DNA from: Scilla litardierei
Taxonomy: Eukaryota; Streptophyta; Magnoliopsida; Asparagales; Asparagaceae
Length of the DNA stretch: 64,000 bases
Direction of reading: 5' to 3'
Assembly (NCBI GenBank): GCA_030789695.1
Contig: CM061134.1
Coordinates: 59,837,334-59,901,333, forward strand
The translations under genes were made by a program, and so were the position numbers. Shown here piece after piece: positions 22,951-34,333 of this stretch. The stretch's first letter is position 1, and each line of letters begins with the position of its first letter. Below the pieces are notes generated by a model, which made no database searches, was not told where the DNA came from, and worked only from the letters and a program-made list of their open reading frames with translations.

Positions 22951-23950
22951 TTATAGGTATCTAATGATCGATGGTGAGTCGAAACCAATGTAGATACCTA
23001 GATGCCTTTGAGGACCCATCTTGGTCCTCTGCGGTGGTGCTATGGGGACATAGACAGCACATCCGAATATCCTCAGGTGAGAGATATCCGGCGAGTTCCC
23101 ATATGCAAGTTGCATCGGAGAATAAGATTGACTCCCTGACGGTCGTAATCTTATTAGCGATGCAGCGTGCAGGATGGCATGTCCCCATGCATTTACCGGC
23201 AACTGGCATTGCATCAACAATGGACAAGCAATCCATTGTAGTCTCTTTATAAGAGATTCGGCTAACCCGTTTTGGGTGTGAACATGAGCTACAGGATGTT
23301 CAACTTCTATGCCAGTTGCTTGGCAGTAGTCTAGGAAGACTTGTGATGTGAATTCCCCAGTGTTATCCAGACGTAATTTCTTGATCTGGTTATCTGGGAA
23401 ATGTGCCCGTAACTTTATGATTTGTGCCAGTAGCTTTGCAAAGGCTACATTGCGGTTGGACAGGAGGCACACATACGACCATTTGGAAGATGCGTCAATC
23501 AGTACCATGTAGTACCGAAATGGTCCACTTGCGGGGTGACTAGGCCCGCAAATGTCACCATGTATTCTCTCTAGGAAGCTCGGAGACTCAGAGTCCACCT
23601 TCAGGGCGGATGGTCTCGTAATCAATTTCCCTTTGTGACAAGGGGGACAAGGAGATGCACCCTTTCAAAGTAGCTTCAGGCTTTTCGAGTTAATTCCACG
23701 GGATTGGGATATGATGCGACGCATCATATTCCTTCCAGGGTGTCCTAGTCTACTGTGCTAGAGTTGGAATTCTGGTTGATTATTGCACTTCTGGTGCTCG
23801 AGTGTGTTTGCTTCCATTGCTCTTATTCTTGTATGGTATAGACCTGACGGGAGTCCCTCAAAATGCTCGACGGTGGTTTTAGCACCGTCTTTATGAGACG
23901 TTACATAAAGGAATTCTCTGTTTTGTTTACTCACTGTCTCAAGGTGGTAT
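22951..23950 (-). pseudogene. Copia integrase, cut at its N-terminus by the nested element
   Basis: From the insertion point at 23,950 the minus strand reads the pre-integrase region (ending HSRLGHPGRNMMRRI), the CPPC half of the zinc-binding motif, and then a long frame (23,625-22,951). That frame has the catalytic residues Asp in IHGDICGP, Asp in LRLDNTGEF and Glu in NGLAESLIKRLQ. A TAG stands where Trp normally precedes the HSRLGHP motif, and a TGA follows the RIISQSRG segment. The protease-side continuation is across the nested element at 31,351. Confidence 0.82.
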
Positions 23951-25968
23951 TGACGTGCGTTTATATTTCATATTTTCACGCACGTCTTCTTTGTGAATTT
24001 CCATTGTTTTCCGTTGTTCCGTACCCTTTCTCTTGTGATTTTTAGTTTTCTTTCACTTCTTTGTGTTTTTGTGTAAATGCAGGAGATTACCAGCGTTGGG
24101 GATGTATAACGAAGATATCATGAGTCCCCGGAGCAACGGGAGGAGTCACGAGCGATCCAGAGAGTCAAACGACCAAGATTGCCACTTTTCAGCCCCCACC
24201 TGATCGGTTGGACACAGCCAACCGATCGAGTGATGCACGCGTGTCCGACCCGGACTGAAGCTGGAGCGAAGTGCAAGGTCAACCGACCGGTTCGCCGACC
24301 GGTTCATCCCAACAGAGTTCTCGGGAATTTGGAGCTTAATTCCAACCGATCGGGTGATATCTCACCCGATCGGTTCATCTGAAGCTGAAGTTTGCCAAAC
24401 GATGACCCGGTCATGCCACCCGCTCACCTCAGCACCAGTTGAAGCTCCCGAAGCCCGATGGCCAAAGCAACAAGCAGCTCACCCGATCGGTTGACATTTC
24501 AACCGATCGGGTGGCCTTTTCTTCCCCTTTTACGCACCTCTGCTCATTCATTGAAGATCTGCTATCATTCCAGAGGGATTTTGGGTGATCTCTTATTTTT
24601 CTAGCGTCGGCATCAACGTTATCTTTCCAACGATAGGTCGCATGCCCAAATTCGATTTTTCTACATCTTTCTGGAATTTTCCGAGCGCAGCTGTGTGCTG
24701 AAATTGGCAGCAGTCTGGATTTTCATTTCACCCGATCGGGTGAGCTATCCACCCGACCGGGTGAGCTCATTTTCTGTGGATTTGAGCTCTCTGTTTATTC
24801 CACCCAATCGGGTGAACTTCTACCCGATCGGGTGGGCCTGTTTTGACAGTTTTGTTGGGCTTTTGGACCCGAAAAGTGAGGGCTTTGAGGGGGCTTATAA
24901 AGAGACGTTGGGGCACGACTTGTAGAGGATTCTCTCCCATTTTTCAGCTGTTTTCTTCCCATTTCTTGGGAGCTTTAGGTTAGGTTAGATTAGGTTTTCT
25001 CTTCCAATAAACCTTGTAATGGATTGATGGGTTCAATTGCAAGCTAAGTATTTTCTTCTCTCATTTTCCATTGTTTTGTGTTATTTTCTTTGTTGCTTGA
25101 TGGTGAATGTTTTTTTGTCATTATTATTGCTTTCTATCTTGTTCTTCACCATCGAGTAGTGTTTGATGAACCCTAATATGGGTTAGGATAGGATTGATGC
25201 TTGGAAATTTACATTTGACTTGATTGTATGGTATGTGTTCGATGAAATGTGTCAATGAGGATTTCTAGCAATCTGAGTCCAATTCGTACGGAAACACACT
25301 AGATGTGTTGGGGATTGGGGTCCGGTGTCTTGTCCAGTCAAGATCCGCTTTGATGTATTGCTAGAAATCACATTCGACCTATTTGGCCAGTAGGGTTACG
25401 CGGGGGCGTTTCATTGTCATTGGCGGGAGAAAGACCGCCTCTGACCGTCGAGCCAAGGGGGAATAAACTTGGCGGTTGACTCCCTAGCCATAGCTCATGC
25501 CCTTAGCATTGACATTGAGTCCTCGCACGTGGGAACGGCTTGGATGAAATGTTGGGAGTTATCATTGTGGCCTTAATGCTCCTGGTTGCGGAGGGTGTTA
25601 ATGGACATGGGAATGCCCACCGTCTGGAACCGGGTAGACCTAGCGTACTAGGCACCGATCGGAATATCGGGCCATGGACGCTAGGTACCACCTTTTGGGG
25701 CAATGTCTCACCCTGGGTCAAGTCAAATGCCAAGTGTCATGAATGCTCTAGCCCGTGTTAACGGGGATTCATTTCGTGTCTTTTTATTTCTTCTCTTTAT
25801 TTCTACACTTCCACCCATATTATCCGCGTAGCTAGCACACAACCTAGGCGAGGCTAGTAGCCATTCAAGCCATTCACCTCCCTGAGTTCGATAAACCCGC
25901 ACCCTACACTAACCGTGCACTTGCGGTAAAACGACACCACGCCCAAACCGTAAACGGGGCATCGGTCA
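23951..25968 (+). repeat. 5' LTR of the LARD element
   Basis: TGACG...GGTCA, 2,018 bp. U3 carries six inverted pairs built on CCGATCGG/CCGACCGG between about 24,196 and 24,840. A TATA box (TTATAAAG, 24,895-24,902) follows, and an AATAAA signal lies at 25,006-25,011. A short frame around 25,540-25,761 is conserved in the partner LTR but has no recognised product. Confidence 0.88.
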
Positions 25969-25974
25969 AGTTTT

Positions 25975-25991
25975 TGGCGCCGTTGCCGGGG
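25975..25991 (+). other. Primer-binding site, tRNA-Asp type
   Basis: TGGCGCCGTTGCCGGGG lies six bases after the LTR end and is complementary to the 3' terminus of plant tRNA-Asp, the usual primer of Athila/Tat Gypsy elements. Confidence 0.85.
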
Positions 25992-26177
25992 AGGCGTTCG
26001 GTTTGATATTAGCTTAGCTTGGGTTTGTTAGACTATGAATAAAAACAAAAACAAAAAAAAAATTTTGAAAGAAATTTTTTCCCCCACCATTATATTATCT
26101 TTTTGTAAATCTCTTGTACTATTGACGCTCCTCTCTAGTTCTCTTATTTTTGTTGTCCAGGCATCTTTGGTATAACC

Positions 26178-26504
26178 ATGTGGAGATCAGATTTCGATGC
26201 TCAGATGGGAGGCTACGATCCCTATTCATTTGTGGTTTGTGAGACTTATGGAAAGGCGGGGCACATGTATTATGATTGCCCATTTACGCTTGAGAGCCTC
26301 CCCCTACACCAAGGCCAAACATTTTCCCACTACCATTACCCAAACACCTCCCATCCATTTCCTCAACCTTATATCCCTCCACCAACACAAGAAGAATCAA
26401 GCCTCGTGTCTCTCCTTGAAAGTGCCATGTTTAACCAAGGCCAATTATTACAAGACTTCATGGTACCAATCACCGAGCCTACACCGAGGAGAGGGGATGA
26501 ATGA
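26178..26504 (+). pseudogene. gag-like zinc-knuckle remnant in the LARD element
   Basis: The 108-codon frame contains CETYGKAGHMYYDC, a CCHC zinc knuckle in which the second Cys is Tyr. A Pro/His/Tyr-rich stretch and a Gln-rich helix (SLLESAMFNQGQLLQDFM) follow, as in the gag C-terminus of Athila/Tat-type elements. It probably cannot bind zinc. No other gag domain is detectable. Confidence 0.6.
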
Positions 26505-26596
26505 GAGGATATAGCCACTTTCATGGTTGAGACCACAATCTCATCGTCCCCCATAGACAAATCTTATGCCGATGCCCCATTTTTCCACACTACCAC

Positions 26597-27148
26597 TTGG
26601 ATGACGAAGCATTTTTTGATGGTGATATTGAGGATGGGGAGATGTCTCTAGGATTTGTGGGAGAGACTTCTCATCTTGATTTGGATACCCCACATAAGTC
26701 CTACGAGGGCACCGAGGAGACCACAGAGCTTATGCATACCGGCGAGGAGGATGTGTGTGAGGACACGGACACCACGACAACATATGAGTGGTCCGCTCCA
26801 CATCCACCTCCACTGTCATCTCTGTTGCTGCTTCTTCCTTGGTCTGTGGTCAACCACGAGGATGTCATTCAGGACATCGGGCAGATGGTGGAGCATGAGC
26901 ATATCGTCGAGGAGGATGTGCATGAGAGCTTGGATACGATGGTCCACTTCATGGAGCCCGAGTCATATCTATCTCTACAGTTGCTCTCCATTTCTTCTGC
27001 TGCTGAGCATCTACTTGAGCATATTACCCATATTCAGGGAGATTTTCATACTCACGCTCACTCCACATTTAAGTCTCATTTTTCATGTCCTATTCCTTTA
27101 GACTTATATGTCATATCTCTCGCAAGACACATGACCTACTTCCCTTGA
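26597..27148 (+). other. Anonymous open frame in the LARD interior
   Basis: 183 codons, acidic in the first half (many Glu, Asp, Thr) with a hydrophobic stretch near the middle (SLLLLLPWSVV). No domain is recognised. It may be further gag-derived sequence in another frame or chance. Confidence 0.3.
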
Positions 27149-27149
27149 G

Positions 27150-29338
27150 GTATGCTATAGTGCGTCACCACCTGGAGAGCCACTTCTCTTGGAGAGCGAG
27201 GATTTGGTCGTCACTAGTACAGAGGATAGCGACCCATTCTCAGGGAGTATTCGTCACCCTTTTATTATTTTTCCATCTTATGTTGACGATTATCTCTGGG
27301 ATACATTTATTTTGGGAAATAATTTCTTGCCATAGACTAATGCACCTCGTCCTTTGTAGGTCACAGGTGGATACCTACTAAGGATGCTTGGAGGTGCATT
27401 GCTTGGGTCCATTGGCACACGTGGCACAACGCTTCTGGAGGAGCCACAGAAGGAGCACTTAGAGCAGCTACCTGCCCCACTTCAGATCTTGGATCCGCCT
27501 ATGCTCAGGTGTATCCTAATCCAGTAGTGTAAAAATTTACCGCTTTCTAGTTTAGATTTGAATAATCTCGTCTCCTCTCATTAGCGAGGGGAGCGTATCT
27601 AGGATTTGCTCTTGCATCATAATAACCCATCATGTCGTGCCCTTCTATCACTTCTACCTCCCACACCCCACAACCTCTTCTGAGGAGAATGAGCACACCG
27701 TCTCTTCTGCATTCTGACTTCTTTCTTTTCCGATTTTCCCCTAGCATATTTCTGCACCACATTGATCATATCATATTGCTAGCTTTGTCATGTCTAGCTT
27801 GGGGGAAATCAAGTTTTGTGTGTTTAGTCGTGTGACGTCATTGTGTGTCTGTTTATATGTATCGTTTGGATGTGCTTTTGTTTCTTTTATTTATGTGTTT
27901 CTTTTTCTTTTTCTTTATTTTTCAGTTTCGTCCGTGTGTTTTTCCTGTTTTTCATTTTCTTGTGTTGGTGCGTACCCCCCATTTTCGTTGCTCTCCCGTA
28001 TTTACTTCTATTGCATTGAGGGCAATGCAAGTTTCAGCTTGGGGGAGTCGCACTTTGTGCGTCATTTGTGTCTTTTTCTTTGTTTTTTAGTCATTTTCCA
28101 TCGTGTTTTTCTTTTTCTTCTCATCTTTTGTTCTCTCTCTCTCTCTCCTAGAGATGACCACATATGATGAATTGCCACAGAATCACTCACACACACCTAG
28201 CATGGCTTCGATAATCACATTCACTAACCCTAGGAAGCCGTGTCCTACTGCATTTCATGCTTCGTGTGTCCACTTTGCTTTTATGTGTGTCGTGTATCGT
28301 GACTATCTAGTGGTGTACTTCTACTTTGTGATTTTGATTTATATACCTATTCTTGGTTGACCCCTAGATTATCATGTTTTGATTTGAATATGCAGGTTTT
28401 GCTTCTACTGTCTGCTTCTATATGCATGATATATATGTATCGTATGCTTCAATTTGCATATGTCAGGATTCCACAAACAAGGACTAGGATAACCCATTTA
28501 GCCTATGCTCTGATTAGCGAGAAATATATCCTTTGCCCAAGTGTTTAGAATCCGATTTCATTTTTATTTTACTTGGTGCAAATCCCATCGTCGTGTACCG
28601 TTCTCCCACTTGGGAGAGTACACATGTATATATCCCAATATCCAAAAATCAAAAAAAAGAGAGAAAAGAAAAACCCAAAAAGAAAAGAAAAGAGAAAAGA
28701 AAAAAAAATATGTATAGCCAAAAATCCAAAAAGAATACAAATACCCAAAACCCAAAAATTTCCAGTGTGAATATTTTTTCCTATCTACCGAGAATTAAGG
28801 GAAGGCGAGAATTTGCACCGAGTGTTCTACTCCACACATTCTCAACCTCCATCGTTTTCGAAAACACTTGGCATAGGGACCTTCTAGCGATTATCTAGGC
28901 TATAGTGTGGTGATTTCCTTGTCCCTAGCTGTGGAATCCCCGATGCATGATACGCTTCTATTCTTATACTCTTCTCATGCATGCTTGAGCTAATATTCAC
29001 CGTAATTTCAAATTTAATCGATATTTGGGTCTTTCTTTGGGTATGTGTATATGGAGCCTTATTGCACAATGTAGATAACGACACCGTCTGCTAGCACACG
29101 ACCACACTCACTCGCGCTTCACTGCGTGGGCCCACGACACTTGTTTGGACTCACATTCCTTGGTTTAGTGTTGTGTTTTGTCGTATGCTTGCTTAGTGTG
29201 GCGTGTTTGATTTTGTTGGTTCCGACGGGCAATTTAGGATTTTGATTTCTCTTTCTATCTCTCTCTATTTTTTCCCTTCGAGCTCCTACTCTCACTCGTC
29301 TTCCTCGAGGACGAGGAAGGGTTTAGCTTGGAGGATTT
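27150..29338 (+). other. 3' interior of the LARD element, non-coding
   Basis: Pyrimidine-rich DNA with repeated AGCTTGGGGGA motifs (near 27,797 and 28,038), like the polypurine 'CTTGGGGGAG' tracts of Tat/Athila 3' regions, and an A/G-rich stretch at 28,645-28,720. The terminal TAGCTTGGAGGATTT abuts LTR 2. Short frames here are low-complexity and are not called as genes. Confidence 0.5.
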
Positions 29339-31350
29339 TGACGTGCGTTTATATTTCATATTTTCACGCACGTCTTCTTTGTGATTTTCCATTATTTTCC
29401 GTTGTTCCGTACCCTTTCTCTTGTGATTTTTAGTTTTCTTTCACTTCTTTGTGTTTTTGTGTAAATGCAGGAGATTACCAGCGTTGGGGACGTATAACGA
29501 AGATATCATGAGTCCCTGGAGCAACGGGAGGAGTCATGCGCAATCCAGAGGGTCAAACGACCAAGATTGCCACTTTTCAGCCCCCACCCGATCGGTTGGA
29601 CACAGCCAACCGATCGGGTGATGCACGCGTGTCCGACCCGGACTGAAGCTGGAGTGAAGTGCAAGTTCAACCGACCGGTTCGCCGACCGGTTCATCCCAA
29701 CAGAGTTCTCGGGAATTTGGAGCTTAATTCCAACTGATTGGGTGATATCTCACCCGATCGGTTCATCTGAAGCTGAAGTTTCACAATCGACGACCCGATC
29801 ACGCCACCCGCTCACCTCAGCACCGGTTGAAGCTCCCGAAGCCCGATGGCCAAAGCAACAAGCAGCTCACCTGATCGGTTGACATTTCAACCGATCGGGT
29901 GGCCTTTTCTTCCCCTTTCGCGCACCGCTGCTCATTCATTGAATATCTGCTATCATTTCAGAGGGATTTTGGGTGATCTCTTATTTTTCTAGCGTCGGCA
30001 TCGTCGTTAGCTTTCCAACGATAGGTCGCATGCCCAAATCCGATTTTTCTACATTTTTCTGGAATTTTCTGAGCGCAGCTGTGTGCTGAAATTGGCAGCA
30101 GTCTGGATTTTCATTTCACCCGATCGGGTGAGCTATCCACCCGACCGGGTGAGCTCATTTTCTGCGGATTTGAGCGCTCTGTTTATTCCACCCGATCGGG
30201 TGAACTTTCACCCGATCGGGTGGGCCTGTTTTGACAGTTTTGCTGGTCTTTTGGACCCGAAAAGTGAGGGGTGTTTATAAAGAGACGTTGGGGCACGACT
30301 TGTAGAGGATTCTCTCCCATTTTTCAGCTGTTTTCTTCCCATTTCTTGGTATCTTTAGGTTAGGTTAGATTAGGTTCTCTCTTCCAATAAACCTTGTAAT
30401 GGATTGATGGGTTCAATTGCAAGCTAAGTATTTTCTTCTCTCATTTTCCATTGTTTTGTGTTATTTTCTTTGTTGCTTGATGGTGAATGTTTGTTTGTCA
30501 TTATTATTGCTTTCTATCTTGTTCTTCACCATCGAGTAGTGTTTGATGAACCCTAATATGGGTTAGGGTAGGATTGATGCTTGGAAATTTACATTTGACT
30601 TGATTGCATGGTATGTGTTCGATGAAATGTGTCAATGAGGATTTTTAGCAATCTGAGTCCAATTCGTACGGCAACACACTAGATGTGTTGGGGATTGGGG
30701 TCAGGTGTCTTGTCCAGTCAAGATCCGCTTTGATGTATTGCTAGAAATCACATTCGACCTATTTGGCCAGTAGGGTTACGCGGGGGCGTTTCATTGTCAT
30801 TGGCGGGAGAAAGACCGCCTCTGACCGTCGGGCCAAGGGGGAATAAACTTGGCGGTTGACTCCCTAGCCATAGCTCACGCCCCTAGCGTTGACATCGAGT
30901 CCTCGCGCGTGGGAACGGCTTGGATGAAATGTTGGGAGTTATCATTGTGGCCTTAAATGCTCCCGGTTGCGGAGGGTGTTAATGGACATGGGAATGCCCA
31001 CCGTCCGGAACCGGGTAGAACTAGCGTACTAGGCACCGACCGGAATATCGGGACATGGATGCTAGGTACCACCTTTTGGGGCAATGTCTCACCCTGGGTC
31101 AAGTCAAATGCCAAGTGTCATGAATGCTCTAGCCCGTGTTAGCGGGGATTCATTTCGTGTCTTTTTATTTCTTCTCTTTATTTCTACACTTCCACCCCAT
31201 ATTATCCGCGTAGCTAGCACACAACCTAGGCGAGGCTAGTAGCCATTCAAGCCATCCACCTCCCTGAGTTCGATAAACATGCACCCTACACTAACCGTGC
31301 ACTTGCGGTAAAACGACACCGCGCCCAAACCGTAAACGGGGCACCGGTCA
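29339..31350 (+). repeat. 3' LTR of the LARD element
   Basis: 2,012 bp, matching the 5' LTR with scattered substitutions and small indels. For example, the sequence before TATAAAG is shortened at about 30,268. The palindromic U3 motifs (29,585-30,222), TATA box (near 30,275) and AATAAA are all conserved. Confidence 0.88.
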
Positions 31351-31585
31351 GGAATCTGTTTAAACGGATATCTTTAAAGCTTAACAGATTTCTATGTGAG
31401 CTAGGGGAGAAAAGCGCATCTTTTATTAGTAGTTGTGTTTTGTTGGGGAGCATAAAATGTGCTTCCCCTGATCCTTCAATAATTCCTGATGGACCGGATA
31501 TTGTATTCACGGTTCCATCGTATTTATCAATGCTTTGGAAAAAGCAGATGTCTTGAAGGATCGTGTGCATAGAGGCACTGTTCAC
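31351..31585 (-). pseudogene. Copia protease-to-integrase linker region
   Basis: The minus-strand frame reads ...KYDGTVNTISGPSGIIEGSG, LPNKTQLLIKDALFSPSSHR and NLLSFKDIRLN, the post-protease region of plant Copia polyproteins. The catalytic Asp segment upstream is not clear. Translation runs into the nested element at 31,350 and resumes on the far side at 23,950 with the expected pre-integrase sequence, which confirms that the two halves were one gene. Confidence 0.78.
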
Positions 31586-31833
31586 TAGGCATTTATAATC
31601 TATCTAGTTATAAAAGAAAATTTTCGCAGTATAAGGCACAAGAGAAGATATACTACGAATAATTATTCAATGTCTGAAAAGTTCATGCAACATGCTAGAG
31701 ATTAAAACAAGCAGATAGTAAATTGTTTTTCTAACAAAAATTACAATGCATGGAAAAAGTAGATAATGCCTCAGACGAGCAAGTCATCGTTTGAGAAGTC
31801 CTCAGCGATGAACCTGATTGGTGCCAAGTCTTC

Positions 31834-32727
31834 TTATTCCACCAGGTTTGTCTCAGCTTGCTTCTGGCTCGCTTTGTACAAGTCCTGTAGGTGGCGTGGA
31901 GTCCGACAATTCCTGGACCAATGTCCAGTCATGCCATACCTGTGGCACTTATCTTCCCAGTCCTTTCTGGGGGCAGAAGTCTGGCCGTCGTCCTTTCTCT
32001 TCCACACATTTTTCTTCTTTCCCTCATGGTTGGTTCTTGGAGGGGGTCCTCTAGCCTGCTTCTTCATTGCCTTACCCTTCTGGGGTTTACATTTAAAGTT
32101 GCTCCTCTTCTTCTGGGAGGAGCTGTGATGCGCTTCAGGCCCAGGAGCAGTGCCGGTAGGGCATGAGTTATGGGTGGCCAGAAGGAGGTCTCTATTCTGC
32201 TCTGCCATCAGAAGGCATGAGAGAAGATCTGAGTATTTCATGAACTTTCGTTCACGATACTGTTGCATTATTATAACATCCTTCTCGTGGAAGGATGTAT
32301 ACGTCTTCTCTAATATGTGCTCCTCCGTCACTTTTTCACCACACAACTTCAGGCGTGAGGTGATGCTAAAGAGTGCCGACTTGTACTCGGCAATAGACTT
32401 AAAGTCTTGGAGACAGAGGTTCTCACATTCATATCGCGCTCGGGGAAGTATAACATCTCTTTGATGTTTATACATGTCCTCGAGGGCGGTCCATAACTCA
32501 TAAGAGTCTTCCACCGTGAGGTACTCGGCCTTCAGGGTCCGATCGATATGGCGTCTGATATAGATAATTGCTTTCGCTTTATCTATATCAGAAACCTTAT
32601 CGCCTACAGCGATGGCATGGCTCAGTCCCTGTGCTCGCAGATGGAATTTTATGTCCAACTGCCAGCTTAAGTAGTGCTTGCCTGTAGCATCCAATACGTC
32701 GAAATCGACGCTCGCAATTTTGGCCAT
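31834..32727 (-). pseudogene. Copia gag (nucleocapsid) protein
   Basis: 297 codons from ATG at 32,727. The N-terminal half is the UBN2-type Gag region (LSWQLDIKFHLRAQGL..., YELWTALEDMYKHQRDVILP, ILEKTYTSFHEKD). The C-terminal half is basic and ends in a zinc knuckle, CHRYGMTGHWSRNC, whose second Cys is Tyr. The frame is otherwise uninterrupted and is the best-preserved part of the element. Downstream coding continues past a stop towards the protease region. Confidence 0.85.
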
Positions 32728-33459
32728 TTATCTCTCTAGCATGTATAAAAATAGGCAATAATTAGATATTTTCGCAGAAAAATAAATAATTAAGCATTTC
32801 AGACACAGATATTTGCTGCGTGGATCGGCTAATCACCATATTAATTACAGTCCATACAGTCCCAAAAAGAAATGAAAGTACAACTCCGGAACCCCAGTGG
32901 GGCCCCTATTCTTCTGAAATGGTCTTTCATCTTCTTGAGGCATCTGCCGGTCTTGTAATTTTACAAAAGTATCATCACTACATTTTTCTCTCTTAAAAAA
33001 AGGAAAATAATGCAAGGGAAATAATGGTGATAACTAGCCGATCCAAAACCACGGCAAATATGAACATTCGTCGCAGGCAGAAAAAATGCAGCAGGCATTT
33101 AATCATCACAGGCAGTTTATTCATTACATGCAATTAATCATCACAGGCAGTTTATAATGGAAACTGAAATTTTTTCGTTTAAAAATTATTGGACCACTAG
33201 GCAACGTCATACAACGTTAGGTTAGTTAACTAACGGCAGAGCGGTCGCAGGATCTTCCTAATTTTTTAAACGTTTAAAAATCATATAATCCGAATAAAAT
33301 GCGATGAATAAAATCACATGTAGTTTGTCCAGATTTTAACGAAAAATCGAATTAAATCTAAAAAAGATTTGAAAATAGGAAATTTTCGAGGTGAAACCAT
33401 AGTTAGGGTTTTTGGTCGCGCGGATTGCCGCTTTAGGCGGCTAGGGTTTCTGAACATGC

Positions 33460-33640
33460 GCGCGCACCGGGGGGGCCGCTGCGGGCGGCGGGGCCCGTCC
33501 GCCGCGGCTGGCGGCGGCGGGAGCCCCGCCGTCTGAGGCGGCGGGGGATCCCCCCGCTGCAGGCGGCGGGGCAGCCCCGCCGCTGCGAGCGGCGGGGTCG
33601 CGGGGTAGGGGGTCGCGGGGCGGCTTCCGGCCGTGCGGCG
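33460..33640 (-). other. Extremely GC-rich leader segment of the Copia element
   Basis: The stretch is built of repeated GCGGCGGGG/CCCCGCCGC blocks that can pair with one another, in an element that is otherwise AT-rich. It lies between the primer-site region (33,970) and gag (32,727), so it would form strong hairpins in the leader of the genomic RNA. Packaging or translational roles are conceivable but not shown. It could also be captured host sequence. Confidence 0.7.
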
Positions 33641-33970
33641 AGGAAGAATCCCCTAGGGTTTAGGCGTTTTTGGGGAAAAAGATGGTAAAAGTCCGATTTT
33701 TATTGGAAAAAAACCAGTTTTAATCTTCCAAAAAAGCGTTTTTATTGTAAAAAAGTTGATTTTTAACAATAAAAATGTTGATTTTCATTTAAACGATTGA
33801 TCCAAGAATTTGGATATAGACATATGCGCACATGAATTTAGATCTAGGGAAAAAGTTACCTCTAGATCATACCCGCCGGATCTAGCGACGTTCGGTGAAA
33901 GAAGCACGTTCGCGTCGCGTTCGTCCGTCGACAGGGGTTCGGCTCAGCCTCGAGCGTGCTGCTGATAACG

Positions 33971-34082
33971 TGTTATAAACTTGATGGCTATGGAATCCAT
34001 AGCCCTGGATTTATAGCAATATGGTTACATAATGAGTGTATACCCACTAACGGGTTGGGCCACCCAAAGCCCGTTTATAACA
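33971..34082 (-). repeat. 5' LTR of the 112-bp-LTR Copia element
   Basis: TGTTATAAAC...GTTTATAACA forms perfect 10-bp terminal inverted repeats. The minus-strand TATA box (complement of ATTTATAG, near 34,009-34,016) leaves only about 40 bp for the transcription start and R region. The sequence following on the minus strand, CGTTATCAGCA, is a primer-site-like motif common after the LTR of some plant Copia lineages. Confidence 0.9.
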
Positions 34083-34333
34083 AATGAAACGTTTAATACA
34101 AAGCAAAAAATAATCCGAGACAAATTCAGAAATAAGCTTTACACAGAGTCACGCTTTATGTTTTCCAATTAAAAGTATTATTCGTTGGAGTATTATGGGT
34201 ATGTAACAAATATCATTTGAGAAAAATACGGAGTATTTGAAATGGGACTGGGCGTCATGTTTCTTAACCAGTTCCAGCGGACCACCGTAACCGGTAACCC
34301 AATCTAAAAGCTTTATAATCCGTTCTCAAAAGG

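Larger units (their letters stand above)
23951..31350 (+). mobile_element. Non-autonomous Gypsy-like LTR element (LARD type), nested in Copia
   Basis: Direct repeats of about 2.0 kb (23,951-25,968 and 29,339-31,350) start TGACGTGCG and end CGGTCA. The flanking pentamers GGTAT (23,946-23,950) and GGAAT (31,351-31,355) agree at four of five bases. The primer-binding site TGGCGCCGTTGCCGGGG at 25,975-25,991 is complementary to the 3' end of plant tRNA-Asp, as in Athila/Tat-type Gypsy elements. A purine-rich TAGCTTGGAGGATTT precedes the second LTR. The 3.4-kb interior has no protease, RT or integrase, only a gag-like zinc-finger remnant and an anonymous frame, so it must rely on another element's enzymes. 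The LTRs differ by only a few per cent by eye. Confidence 0.9.
20264..34082 (-). mobile_element. Ty1/copia retrotransposon with 112-bp LTRs, split by a nested element
   Basis: The element lies between perfect AATGA duplications (20,259-20,263 and 34,083-34,087). Its LTRs (20,264-20,375 and 33,971-34,082) are 112 bp each and differ at six positions by eye. Minus-strand order is 5' LTR, a CGTTATCAGCA primer-site-like sequence at 33,960-33,970, a 1.2-kb GC-rich leader, gag (32,727-31,834), protease region, integrase, reverse transcriptase/RNase H, a polypurine AAGGGGAAG and the 3' LTR. This protease-integrase-RT order defines Ty1/copia. The 7.4-kb element at 23,951-31,350 sits between protease and integrase; removing it leaves about 6.4 kb. 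Stops and frame breaks show that it is dead. The right edge is 458 bp before the MGDG synthase start codon. Confidence 0.9.

Noticed and set aside
27547..28360. Phe/Leu/Val-rich frames resembling membrane proteins in the LARD interior
   Set aside because: They arise from T-rich, pyrimidine-biased DNA upstream of polypurine tracts and have no conserved motif.
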